Translations under genes and position numbers: made by a program
NCBI RefSeq assembly: GCF_039596395.1
Contig: NZ_JBCNJT010000001.1
Location: 651,315 to 715,314 of the forward strand
DNA from: Fluviicola sp.
GTDB taxonomy: Bacteria > Bacteroidota > Bacteroidia > Flavobacteriales_D > Crocinitomicaceae
Direction of reading: 5' to 3'
Length of the DNA stretch: 64,000 bases
In this document: positions 1-8,248 of the stretch, one piece after another
How positions within the stretch are numbered: the first letter of the stretch is position 1
Layout: each line of letters begins with the position of its first letter
Notes under the pieces: generated by a model
Databases searched by the model: none
Seen by the model: only the letters and a program-made list of their open reading frames with translations
What the model was told of the DNA's origin: nothing

Positions 1-60
1 CAGGATGTTCAGATAACAAACCTTGATCAAACCAAGCGTGAATTTGGTTTCCAGCATCGC

Positions 61-2046
61 TTAATGAATAATGGTTTGGTTCAACTTTCCTGCAATGGAC
101 ATTTTAACACGTTCCAAAACAATTTGCTCGGATAGCAAATCCTGGAATTGTTCCTGGGTAATATTTTCGGCCAGATCGTTCAGTTCTTTTTGTATTTGTG
201 CGATGCGTTGCATGACACGTAATTTCTTGAAACCGTAAATAGCGTTCATAACCGTGTTTTTCAATTTGTCGATTTCACGATTCGTATCCACGCTGTATTT
301 CATAAGCCACTGTGGACTTAATTCGTGTTGCTCGGTTTCAATTTCGGTGATTAACTGTACGATTTCCGGGTTTTCGTGCCGCAGCCAGTAGGAAACTTTA
401 TACAGTGTTTTATCAGCCAATCCGTCTACAATTTGCTGGTAAATGTCCTGGAAGACCGGGAATTGAAAGGTCAGTTCGTCTTTTGCCAATTCGTGATTGA
501 TGAGTTCCGCAACACTGACTTCCACGGTATGGGCCAGGCCATGTTCGTCGATGTGGTCGGTTGTAATGGCAAAAACACCGTATTTCACCAGTACGCGGAT
601 CAATTCATGTTCCTCACGCGCATACGGAGCTTTCACTTCCGTAGCTGTTACGGCTTGCGGAGTCGGCTCGGTAAAAGTATCTGTCAGCGAAGGATTCGAA
701 GCGATCATCGGTTCATCCAGTTCTTTCGCAACCTGGTTTTTACGCAGTTTGTTCAATTCGTTGATGACGATACTTTCATCAAATCCGAAAACACGGGCAA
801 TCTCGGTTGTAAAAACAGAACGGGTGATCTGATCCGGGATCAATGAAATGGATTGAACCACATCGCGGATGATCTGTGCTTTTTGCAGCGGATCGTTATT
901 TCCTTCGGCAAGCAGGAGGGAGGTTTTGAAGCTCACAAAATCCTGCGTATTGGCTTTGATGAAATCCATCAATTCCGTGGTACTGACTTTTTTGGAGTAA
1001 GAATCCGGGTCGTCACCATCCGGGAAAAGCACCACTTTTACGTTCATTCCTTCTTCCAGGATGAGGTCAATTCCGCGGAAAGAGGCTTTAATTCCAGCTG
1101 CGTCACCATCGTAAAGGATCGTAATGTTTTGCGTGTAGCGCTTGATCAAACGGATTTGTTCCTTCGTCAAAGAAGTTCCCGAAGAAGCTACCGAATTGGC
1201 CACTCCGGCCTGGTGCATGGAAATAACGTCTGTGTATCCTTCGCACAGGAAACAGTTGTCGTATTTGACGATATCACCTTTCGCGAAGTACAATCCGTAC
1301 AAGATTTCACTCTTATTGTAGATGATACTTTCGGGAGAGTTGAAGTACTTGGCTACTTTTTTATTGTCTGTAATCAGCGTTCGTCCTCCGAATCCCAAAA
1401 CACGGCCGGAAATGGAATGAATGGGGAACATCACACGGCCACGGAAGAAATCGAAACTGCGGTCATCTTTCGTGCGGGTTAACCCCACAGATTCCAGGTA
1501 TTCTTTTTTATATCCTTTTTTCAGGGCCGCTTTGGTGAAATCATCCCCTGAGTTCAGGCAGTATCCCAATTGAAATTTCCTGATGATATCCGCTCTGAAT
1601 CCGCGTTCTTCGAAATAGGAGAGACCGATGTTCTGGCCTTCCGGGTTCTCATGCATGTTGTGCATGAAATGTTCCTTGGCGAATTCGTTGATGATGTATA
1701 AACTTTCGCGCTCGGTAACGGCGGCCATTTCTTCCGCTGTCTGCGGTTTGTCTTCCGGGACCTGGATCCCGTATTTATCAGCCAGCCACTTTAAAGCTTC
1801 CGGGTATGAAAAATGCTCCTTTTCCATGAGGAAGCTAACCACCGTTCCTCCTTTTCCGGAAGAAAAGCACTTAAAGATCTGTTTTGCAGGAGAAACCATG
1901 AAGGAAGGCGATTTCTCATCCACGAACGGACTCAGCCCTTTCAGGTTCGATCCGGACTTTTTTAAGTTCACAAATTCCCCGATCACCTCTTCAATACGAG
2001 CTGTTTGCATGATTTCATCAATGATATGCGGGGGAATGCGAGACAT
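61..2046 (-). CDS. dnaG: DNA primase DnaG with a degenerate zinc-binding domain
   Basis: Synthesises RNA primers for replication. The start is set at the ATG of MSRIPPHIID (2046), 4 nt after the upstream lipoprotein stop; a longer in-frame reading would run into that gene. This gives 661 residues, normal for the family. The N-terminal zinc domain spans about residues 1-100, the catalytic TOPRIM core about 260-345 with CEGYTD (Glu269) and DGDAAG (Asp313, Asp315), then a helical DnaB-interaction tail. Oddity: the usual C-x2-H...C-x2-C zinc ligands read Ser39, Val42, Cys60, Ser63, so only one of four remains. The fold of this domain is otherwise well kept (EKSPSFMVSP, FSSGKGG). From memory this loss is common in Flavobacteriia, so it is likely lineage biology and not decay. 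Confidence 0.97.
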   Translation of the reverse strand: MSRIPPHIIDEIMQTARIEEVIGEFVNLKKSGSNLKGLSPFVDEKSPSFMVSPAKQIFKCFSSGKGGTVVSFLMEKEHFSYPEALKWLADKYGIQVPEDKPQTAEEMAAVTERESLYIINEFAKEHFMHNMHENPEGQNIGLSYFEERGFRADIIRKFQLGYCLNSGDDFTKAALKKGYKKEYLESVGLTRTKDDRSFDFFRGRVMFPIHSISGRVLGFGGRTLITDNKKVAKYFNSPESIIYNKSEILYGLYFAKGDIVKYDNCFLCEGYTDVISMHQAGVANSVASSGTSLTKEQIRLIKRYTQNITILYDGDAAGIKASFRGIDLILEEGMNVKVVLFPDGDDPDSYSKKVSTTELMDFIKANTQDFVSFKTSLLLAEGNNDPLQKAQIIRDVVQSISLIPDQITRSVFTTEIARVFGFDESIVINELNKLRKNQVAKELDEPMIASNPSLTDTFTEPTPQAVTATEVKAPYAREEHELIRVLVKYGVFAITTDHIDEHGLAHTVEVSVAELINHELAKDELTFQFPVFQDIYQQIVDGLADKTLYKVSYWLRHENPEIVQLITEIETEQHELSPQWLMKYSVDTNREIDKLKNTVMNAIYGFKKLRVMQRIAQIQKELNDLAENITQEQFQDLLSEQIVLERVKMSIAGKLNQTIIH

Positions 2047-2050
2047 ATTT

Positions 2051-2467
2051 TTACTGAATAATTTCTTTGTTTCCGTAATCTTTTTCGGACAGGAGTGATC
2101 CGTCTTCCTTGTAGAATTTCCACAGTCCGGATTCAACATCCATGTTGAACTCGCCGGTATAACGCATGGCTCCACTTGGATAACGGACGAAGATAAATCC
2201 GTGTTTTTTTCCGTTCACGTATTCTGTCATGGAAAGTTCGTTCCCTCTTTCGTCGTAGAAGAACCAACGGCCGTTTCTTTGTTTGTCGTCGTCTTGCGGG
2301 CCTTTAAATTTAATGGCTTTTCTACCCGGATAGTATTCCGTGTAAATTCCGTTTTTGATTTCAACCAGGTCATCCGTTTCTTTTTTCGGAGCTTTTTTCT
2401 CTTCTCCGCAGCTGCCGATTGTTAGCGAAATGGACGCAATTAAAATAAGACCGAAGATTTGTTTCAT
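2051..2467 (-). CDS. MORN-repeat (YwqK-like) lipoprotein
   Basis: 138 residues. A type II signal peptide ends in TIGSC, with the lipidated cysteine at residue 20. The mature part is built from repeats of the kind G.Y.EYYPG, NGRWFFYDERG, GEFNMDVESGLWKFYKEDG, matching the variant MORN/YwqK repeat found in many Bacteroidota lipoproteins. It probably sits in the outer membrane or periplasm. It lies 4 nt upstream of dnaG on the same strand, so the two may be co-transcribed, although no functional link is evident. Exact role unknown; the toxin-antitoxin label often attached to YwqK proteins is not supported here by any toxin neighbour. Confidence 0.85.
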   Translation of the reverse strand: MKQIFGLILIASISLTIGSCGEEKKAPKKETDDLVEIKNGIYTEYYPGRKAIKFKGPQDDDKQRNGRWFFYDERGNELSMTEYVNGKKHGFIFVRYPSGAMRYTGEFNMDVESGLWKFYKEDGSLLSEKDYGNKEIIQ

Positions 2468-2602
2468 GTTGTTTAATATTACTTCAAAGGTACTGAAAGT
2501 TGTCTAAATATAATTGCTGATCACAACGTTGAATGGAACAGAATGGTTGAAAATATGTTTCTTTTGGTTGAAATCCTTAGTTTTACGTATAAATCAATTT
2601 AA

Positions 2603-2914
2603 ATGCTGACAATCATACCCATTTATTTGTTCTGGAAATCTTATTACGACCTGTCAAAAACCCACAACCGCACTCATTGGGCATACGGCCTTTTAGGAGG
2701 TTCTATCTTCCTGATTTCACAATTTATTTTTGTCTTTCTGATCGGGTTGCTCATTGTGGCGGCAGATCTCCATGTAAATGTACCTGATTTCGTTCTTTCA
2801 CTGACTGCAATTGCTTTTGCGGCGGCAGTGGCATATGGTGTGGAGCATTTGTTGAAAAAGAACTGGGAGCGAAATCCAAGAGATGTGAGGGAAACGGATT
2901 TGCTGGACCAATAG
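2603..2914 (+). CDS. Small two-pass membrane protein, unknown function
   Basis: 103 residues, not recognised. Two hydrophobic segments are clear, about residues 27-52 (GLLGGSIFLISQFIFVFLIGLL) and 62-82 (FVLSLTAIAFAAAVAYG), followed by a charged cytoplasmic-looking tail (KKNWERNPRDVRETD). The first ten residues are also hydrophobic. An ORF of 91 residues on the other strand covers the same DNA; I prefer the plus-strand frame because it has a coherent membrane topology and a charged tail after the last helix. It converges with the polyprenyl synthase gene, with about 25 nt between stops. Confidence 0.6.
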   Translation: MLTIIPIYLFWKSYYDLSKTHNRTHWAYGLLGGSIFLISQFIFVFLIGLLIVAADLHVNVPDFVLSLTAIAFAAAVAYGVEHLLKKNWERNPRDVRETDLLDQ

Positions 2915-2938
2915 GATGTTAAAAGGTAAGAAGTCACC

Positions 2939-3907
2939 TTACTTATCACGTGTAACCGTGTATTCCACCAGGCCGATCAACGCTCTTTTGGATTCGGAAT
3001 CCGGGATGTCGGCCAGCAGGTCCAAAGCTTCGGTTTTCAATTCGATCATGCGTTTGTGTGCGTATTCGATTCCGCCCGCAGCAATCACCAATTGGATGGC
3101 ACGCTGAACGTATTTCTTTTCCTCGTTGTGGTTTTTGACAATGTTCATCAATTCCTTGCGGACTGCTTTATCACTGTGTTGCAGCGCATAAATCAGCGGC
3201 AAAGTCATTTTCCGTTCGCGGATGTCGTTTCCGGTAGGCTTACCGATATTTCCCGGAGTTCCGTAATCGAAAATATCGTCTTTCACCTGGAATGCGAGCC
3301 CTACTAATTCCCCGAATTTGCGCATGCGGTCGGCCATGTCTTCCCGGTCAACGGATGCAGCTGCAGATTCACAAACGGTCGCGATCAAACTGGCGGTTTT
3401 CTGACGAATCACATCAAAATAAACTTCTTCCGTGATATCCAGTTTGCGGGCTTTTTCGATCTGGAGTAATTCTCCTTCACTCATTTCACGAACGGCGCGC
3501 GCCACAATCTGAAGTGCCCGGACATTGTCGTTTTCCAATGAATGGAGCAACACGCGTGAAAGCATGTAATCACCGACCAGTACTGCAATTTTATTCTTCC
3601 AGAGTGCGTTTACGGAAAAGAAACCGCGGCGTTCATTGGCATCGTCCACTACGTCGTCGTGAACCAAAGTTGCTGTATGCAATAACTCCACCAAAGAGGC
3701 GCTCTGATACGTTTTTTCGTTGATCTCTCCCAGCATTTTTGCCGTCAGGAAGAGGAACATCGGGCGCATCTGCTTTCCTTTTCTTCGAATGATGTAATGT
3801 GTGATTTTATCCAGTAAAGGAACCTTTGATTTCATACTCTCGTGGAAACGAATTTCGAACAATTTCATTTCCGCTTCGATGGGCGATAGAATCTCCTGGA
3901 CTGTCAT
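2939..3907 (-). CDS. Polyprenyl diphosphate synthase (trans, long chain)
   Basis: Condenses isopentenyl diphosphate units into the all-trans polyprenyl diphosphate used for the menaquinone tail. 322 residues when started at MTVQEILSP (3907); a longer in-frame reading starts with an unlikely MHFDFCILNS. Both aspartate-rich motifs are present: the first is LVHDDVVDD followed by ERRG, the second is GLAFQVKDDIFDY. KGKQMRP near residue 43 binds the homoallylic substrate. It fits functionally with menA and menC at 47-49 kb, since MenA would transfer this prenyl chain, but chain length cannot be read from the sequence with certainty. Octaprenyl or heptaprenyl synthase are both possible. Confidence 0.93.
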   Translation of the reverse strand: MTVQEILSPIEAEMKLFEIRFHESMKSKVPLLDKITHYIIRRKGKQMRPMFLFLTAKMLGEINEKTYQSASLVELLHTATLVHDDVVDDANERRGFFSVNALWKNKIAVLVGDYMLSRVLLHSLENDNVRALQIVARAVREMSEGELLQIEKARKLDITEEVYFDVIRQKTASLIATVCESAAASVDREDMADRMRKFGELVGLAFQVKDDIFDYGTPGNIGKPTGNDIRERKMTLPLIYALQHSDKAVRKELMNIVKNHNEEKKYVQRAIQLVIAAGGIEYAHKRMIELKTEALDLLADIPDSESKRALIGLVEYTVTRDK

Positions 3908-4022
3908 GAATACAAATTTAACTGAATTCAAAATGCAAAAGTCAAAATGCAAAAAAAGTAAAGTTTAAAAGTAGCGAATCCGGTTCTGATTCCTGATTCT
4001 GTTAGTCCTGACTCTATTTTGC

Positions 4023-4030
4023 TATTTTTG
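4023..4030 (+). promoter_or_regulatory. Candidate -7 box (TATTTTTG)
   Basis: Matches the Bacteroidota -7 consensus TAnnTTTG and lies 21 nt upstream of the start at 4052. No clear -33 TTTG is seen at the expected spacing; GTTAG at 4001 is the nearest. Assignment rests on the motif and position only. Confidence 0.4.
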
Positions 4031-4051
4031 ATTTTTCCCGCAGTTTGAATT

Positions 4052-4354
4052 ATGAATAATGATATTTCAGAAATCCTTTTGAGGATTGAACATATAGAAA
4101 GAAGGCCATTGATGTATGGTTTAACCGATTCTTATGAATCGATAGCTTCCTTTATCAGCGGTTATTTTTTAGGATTGGACACCACATACAAAATGGATCT
4201 GAACAAAAGGTTCGCGGATTGGATTCTTGAAAAAGCCAAACGACCGGTTTCGTCCTGGCATGAGTGTATTTTGCGTTTCATGGCTGAAAATGATGAAACC
4301 CGTGCACGGGAAATCCTGTTTTCTGAATTGAAAGCATTTTTGAAAAACATGTAG
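4052..4354 (+). CDS. Conserved-looking hypothetical protein, 100 residues
   Basis: Not recognised. A soluble, mostly helical protein with no signal peptide: it begins MNNDISEILLRIEHIERRP, has a central hydrophobic stretch IASFISGYFLGLD, and ends in a charged helix (ARARE-like, SELKAFLKNM). SWHECILRF and ADWIL are its most distinctive parts. It stands alone between divergently and convergently arranged genes, with its own -7 box candidate. Its stop codon TAG (4352) is formed by the first bases of a palindromic repeat, so the repeat may have entered or reshaped the 3' end of the gene. Confidence 0.65.
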   Translation: MNNDISEILLRIEHIERRPLMYGLTDSYESIASFISGYFLGLDTTYKMDLNKRFADWILEKAKRPVSSWHECILRFMAENDETRAREILFSELKAFLKNM

Positions 4355-4386
4355 GGGCGTCCCTCACGCGCGGGATTCGTCCCTAC
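4351..4386. repeat. Palindromic repeat, degenerate copy (family member A)
   Basis: Arms GTAGGGGCG (4351-4359) and CGTCCCTAC (4378-4386) pair with one G-T wobble; an inner TCCC/GGGA pair extends the hairpin. It resembles the cleaner palindromes at 12086, 19372 and 47162, which share a GTAGGGACGCGAT-type arm. It overlaps the stop codon of the upstream gene. Confidence 0.6.
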
Positions 4387-4394
4387 GGAATTAT

Positions 4395-5474
4395 TTAAAC
4401 AGTTTTCAAAACGCGTTTATCGATCATCTTATTCTTGTTCGCCAATTGCCCGCAAGCTGCATCAATATCTTTTCCACGGCTGCGGCGCACGTTAACGATC
4501 AGGTTGCATTTTTCTTCCAGGAAGCGTGCGAAATCGTCTACTTTCTGTCGGTCTGCCTGGCGGTATTCCCCGTCATCGATCGGGTTGTATTCAATGATGT
4601 TGATCTTGCACGGAACTACTTTTGCGAAGTCTGCCAATTCGCGGGCATCTTCCAATCCGTCGTTGAAATCCTTGAAAATGATGTATTCAAACGTAACGCG
4701 CGACCCGGTTTTTTCATGGAAATACACCAAGGCCTCCGAAAGTGCTTCCAGGTTATTCGTATCGTTGATATCCATGATTTTCGAACGCTTGGTATCATTC
4801 GCTGCGTGCAGTGAAAGCGCCAGGTTGAATTTGACCTGGTCATCGCCCAGTTTTTTGATCATTTTGGCAATTCCGGCAGTGGAAACCGTAATGCGTTTTG
4901 GCGACATGCCCAACCCGTTTTCATCGGTAAGAATTTCCGTACTGCGAACCACATTTTTGTAATTCAGTAACGGTTCTCCCATTCCCATGTACACAATGTT
5001 GGAAAGATTGGTGTTGTATTTGTCGGTTGCCAGGTTTTTCAAATAGACCACCTGGTCCACAATTTCTCCGGCACTCAGGTTGCGCATCATTTTCAAACGG
5101 CCCGTAGCACAAAACGCACAGGATAAGCTGCATCCGACCTGGGAAGAAATACATGCGGTCATGCGGGAAGTTGTCGGGATAAGAACTCCTTCAACTACCT
5201 GGGCCTGTCCTTCGATTCCGAAAGCACATTTAATGGTTTTATCACTTGAAACCTGCTGATCTTCGACCGTAATGCCATCAAAGTAGAAATTCTCCTGTAG
5301 TTTTTCCTGCAAGCTTTTCCCGATGTTGGCCATTGCCGTGAAATCGTGCACGTTTTTCTTCCAAATCCAATCGTAAACCTGTTTTGCACGGAATGCAGGT
5401 TCCCCGAATGCAACGATCGCTGCTTTCAGTTCTTCCGGGTTTAAATTTCGAATATTGATCAATTTGGATGACAT
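4395..5474 (-). CDS. rlmN: 23S rRNA (adenine2503-C2)/tRNA(A37) methyltransferase RlmN
   Basis: Radical-SAM enzyme that methylates C2 of A2503 in 23S rRNA and A37 in some tRNAs. 359 residues, the normal length. The radical-SAM cluster is GCSLSCAFCATG (Cys115, Cys119, Cys122). YMGMGEPLLNY binds SAM, and a C-terminal Cys341 in DAACGQLA matches the catalytic methyl-accepting cysteine of the family. SLHAAND and GRVTFEYI-like segments also fit. The gene is single, with short spacers to its neighbours. Start at MSSKLINIRN agrees with the usual family N-terminus. Confidence 0.97.
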   Translation of the reverse strand: MSSKLINIRNLNPEELKAAIVAFGEPAFRAKQVYDWIWKKNVHDFTAMANIGKSLQEKLQENFYFDGITVEDQQVSSDKTIKCAFGIEGQAQVVEGVLIPTTSRMTACISSQVGCSLSCAFCATGRLKMMRNLSAGEIVDQVVYLKNLATDKYNTNLSNIVYMGMGEPLLNYKNVVRSTEILTDENGLGMSPKRITVSTAGIAKMIKKLGDDQVKFNLALSLHAANDTKRSKIMDINDTNNLEALSEALVYFHEKTGSRVTFEYIIFKDFNDGLEDARELADFAKVVPCKINIIEYNPIDDGEYRQADRQKVDDFARFLEEKCNLIVNVRRSRGKDIDAACGQLANKNKMIDKRVLKTV

Positions 5475-5539
5475 ATCTGCTTCAATGAGGATGCAAAGAT
5501 ACGGTACTTTTGGCGTATAATTCCGTAAAATCCGGGAAC

Positions 5540-7411
5540 TTACAATTTTTTATAATCTTCGTAAAGCGTATTTAGGAAGTAAGAGCAGTTTTTCTCCGCT
5601 TGTTTGAAGTCTTTCCGATCCTTGAACGTATCGTCTCCCACAATTTTCTGCTCCATGTAATACGTGAAATTTCCCTTGTCTGTTCCCCATCCATAACCGC
5701 GGATAATTGCATGGAAAGCGAATTGCGGCACTTTCGGGTTCATCAGGTCCTTACTGTAGGGATAACGGTTCGGCTGTCCTTTCATCTGGTAGATCAATGT
5801 TGCAGCAATATCTGCTTGTGAACCTACAACATCCATGCGTTTTCCGCGATATGCTTTCTTGATAGGTTCTCCGTAGAACAATAATGGAACGTGGTAGAAT
5901 TTTCCTCTTCCCGGATCCACCATGCCCGGAGAAGCATGCCCGTGGTCCGCAACGAATACGAACAAGGTGTTTTTATACCATGGTTGTTTCTTGCAGTTCC
6001 GGATGAATTCGCCCAGGCATTCGTCTGAATAAACCAATGAGTTCATGAAATCCGCTTCTTCGCCGGTAAAATGTTTCCCTTTTCCTTTCGGCTGATCGTA
6101 TGGAGCATGCGTACTTCCTGTGAAAGCACACTGAAGGAACGGTTTCTTATTCTTGTTGATCTCCTGAATCAGGAATTTATACAAATCACGGTCGAAGAAA
6201 TTCAATTTCCCGCGAGGCAGATCGGAAGGAAAATCAGATTCGTCTTTCACGACGTCAAATCCGTGGTCCATAAAATATCCGCCGATGTTCCCGTACTTCA
6301 AATCACCACTGAAAATGTATGAACTGTGGTAACCCCAGGCTTCCATGTCTTCATTCAGACAATGCAGTCTGCGGTGTTTTTCCGGCTGCATGGAAATGGA
6401 AACTTCCGGCAAGGTATAATGTCCGCTGAAAATGCTGGAATTCCCGATTTCGGAGGTTGTTCCGGTAGCGTAAATATTGGTGAAGAGTACGCCGCTTTTG
6501 GTCAGTTTATCGAAATGAGGAGTAGCGCCTTTATTCGGGCCCAGACTTCCGATGGCTTCTGCCGACCAGCCTTCCAGTACAATGAAAACCACATTCGGGC
6601 GGTTGTTTTCCAGGAAATAATTGTCGTGCTCTCTCGGGTAGCTGTACCATTTTTTTACTTCCTGCCGCGCAACTACTTTATCCACTTTCGGAATGAATGC
6701 ATCGATTTCGGAACGGTTGTAAAGCAGATAGCTTTTCCCGAAAAAGTAAAGCGAATTGATCGAAATATCGTTTACTACAGCTTTGTTCGAGTAACTCGCA
6801 GCATTGATATTCAACGGAACGGGCTGAAAACCTCCGCGCAGCGACAGGAAAAACAGGAAAACAACAATCACGTAAGTTACCGGTAATGCCAGCCATTCGA
6901 ACCAATGACGGATATTTGCCCGCTCGATCGGTCTTTTTTTGAAGAATTTCCGGGAAAGGAAAATATAGACCGTCAATTGGATCAATGCATACAAAATGTA
7001 CCAGAAGATCATGGAATAATTGGCCGTTCTGGCTACTTCATCCGGGTGCGACAAGTGCATGAAAACACGGGAAGTCAGTTTGTGGTTCCATTCGCCATAA
7101 GCAACAATTTCACCTGCCTGGACCAAAACCAGGAAAAGGATCGAAGTAATTAAAGTGATGCGGAATAAACGTTCCCAGCCTTTCCAGTTGGAATAATATT
7201 GGAATAAACGGAATAAGAACGGAATTGCTGAAAGCCCGGCTGCAGTTGCAAGGTCCAAACGGAACGAATAGACAAAAGTCAGCAGCCATTCTCCCAAGCC
7301 GGCTTCTTTTAATTTTCCGAAGTGATGGATCGAAAACAGGATTCGGTGAATGTCAAAACAGACAATCCAGAAAAGAATCAATTTAAGAGCATCACGAAAA
7401 GGACGAAGCAT
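5540..7411 (-). CDS. LTA synthase-like membrane sulfatase/phosphotransferase
   Basis: 623 residues: five hydrophobic segments within the first 200 residues, then a periplasmic alkaline-phosphatase-superfamily domain. VVFIVLEGWS carries the metal-binding Glu280, ATGTTSEIG carries the likely nucleophile Thr319, and FVADHGHA supplies Asp-His metal ligands, the same layout as LtaS and related phosphoglycerol or phosphoethanolamine transferases. Gram-negative Bacteroidota do not make classical lipoteichoic acid, so the substrate is unknown; a lipid-linked head-group transfer to a surface polymer or lipid A is plausible. The gene stands alone, divergent from the two-component system at 7571. Confidence 0.85.
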   Translation of the reverse strand: MLRPFRDALKLILFWIVCFDIHRILFSIHHFGKLKEAGLGEWLLTFVYSFRLDLATAAGLSAIPFLFRLFQYYSNWKGWERLFRITLITSILFLVLVQAGEIVAYGEWNHKLTSRVFMHLSHPDEVARTANYSMIFWYILYALIQLTVYIFLSRKFFKKRPIERANIRHWFEWLALPVTYVIVVFLFFLSLRGGFQPVPLNINAASYSNKAVVNDISINSLYFFGKSYLLYNRSEIDAFIPKVDKVVARQEVKKWYSYPREHDNYFLENNRPNVVFIVLEGWSAEAIGSLGPNKGATPHFDKLTKSGVLFTNIYATGTTSEIGNSSIFSGHYTLPEVSISMQPEKHRRLHCLNEDMEAWGYHSSYIFSGDLKYGNIGGYFMDHGFDVVKDESDFPSDLPRGKLNFFDRDLYKFLIQEINKNKKPFLQCAFTGSTHAPYDQPKGKGKHFTGEEADFMNSLVYSDECLGEFIRNCKKQPWYKNTLFVFVADHGHASPGMVDPGRGKFYHVPLLFYGEPIKKAYRGKRMDVVGSQADIAATLIYQMKGQPNRYPYSKDLMNPKVPQFAFHAIIRGYGWGTDKGNFTYYMEQKIVGDDTFKDRKDFKQAEKNCSYFLNTLYEDYKKL

Positions 7412-7570
7412 GCGATTTGAAAATAAGGTACAAATTTAGGGGATATTTTGAATTATCAATGATGAATTATCACGACGAGAAGACTTGATAATTCACAATT
7501 AAATAATTGATCATTCGGACGATTACCGGATTCCAGATTTTTTTCAGAATTTTAAAAGAACTTTGGTCCC

Positions 7571-8248
7571 ATGAAGATATTGGTTGTAGAAGACGAACCG
7601 GAAATGCTCGAATCCATCGAACGTGTTTTGAAACAGGAAAATGCGGTGGTGGAAACGGCCATGAACTTAAACGATGCCCTCGATAAAGCATTGATCTACG
7701 AGTACGACTGTATCTTGCTGGATATCAATTTGCCCGACGGAAGCGGTTTGGAATTGTTGCAGGAATTGAAAAAACAGAATAAATCGGATGGTGTTTTGAT
7801 CCTTTCAGCACGGAATTCACTGGATGATAAACTGGAAGGGTTGAATCTCGGAGCCGATGATTATTTGACAAAACCCTTTCATTTTTCGGAATTGATTGCC
7901 CGAGTGCGTTCCATTGTCCGCAGGAAGAAGTTCGACGGGAATGCCATGCTTGAAATAGGAAATATCCGGGTGGATGTTACCAACCAGGCGATAACAATCC
8001 GGAATGAAGCGGTGACCTTGAACCGGAAAGAATTTGCTATCTTAATGTATTTGATCTCCAATAAAGGAAGATTGGTTTCCAAAACGGCTTTGGCCGAACA
8101 TGTTTGGGGAGACAACATTGATGAGTCGGATAATTTTGAATTTATTTATTCGCAAATCAAGAATCTGCGAAAAAAAATGAACGACCTGGATTCCGGGATT
8201 GAAATTCAATCGATATACGGAGTGGGGTATAAACTGGTAGAATCGTGA
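7571..8248 (+). CDS. OmpR-family response regulator
   Basis: 225 residues. Receiver domain with acidic pocket Glu7/Asp8, phospho-acceptor Asp51 (LLDINLPDGSG) and Lys101 (LTKPFHF), followed by an OmpR/PhoB winged-helix DNA-binding domain ending in YGVGYKL. It overlaps the histidine kinase start by GTGA (8245-8248), so the two are translationally coupled. The likely targets are the genes that follow (PepSY-like lipoprotein, TauE permease, DUF2490 protein), inferred from position and from the shared upstream regions of two of them. ACTTTG just before the ATG may be a weak -7 box. Confidence 0.95.
   Translation: MKILVVEDEPEMLESIERVLKQENAVVETAMNLNDALDKALIYEYDCILLDINLPDGSGLELLQELKKQNKSDGVLILSARNSLDDKLEGLNLGADDYLTKPFHFSELIARVRSIVRRKKFDGNAMLEIGNIRVDVTNQAITIRNEAVTLNRKEFAILMYLISNKGRLVSKTALAEHVWGDNIDESDNFEFIYSQIKNLRKKMNDLDSGIEIQSIYGVGYKLVES

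Noticed and set aside
1..57. A minus-strand frame starting 4 nt after dnaG (ATG at 57, MLETKFTLGLIKVCYLNIL) and a plus-strand frame open from base 1 to 135
   Set aside because: Both are too short to judge at the window edge; the plus-strand one runs into the dnaG 3' end.
2674..2949. Antisense 91-codon ORF over the small membrane protein
   Set aside because: The plus-strand frame has a sensible membrane topology; the antisense frame is Ser/Lys-rich without structure.
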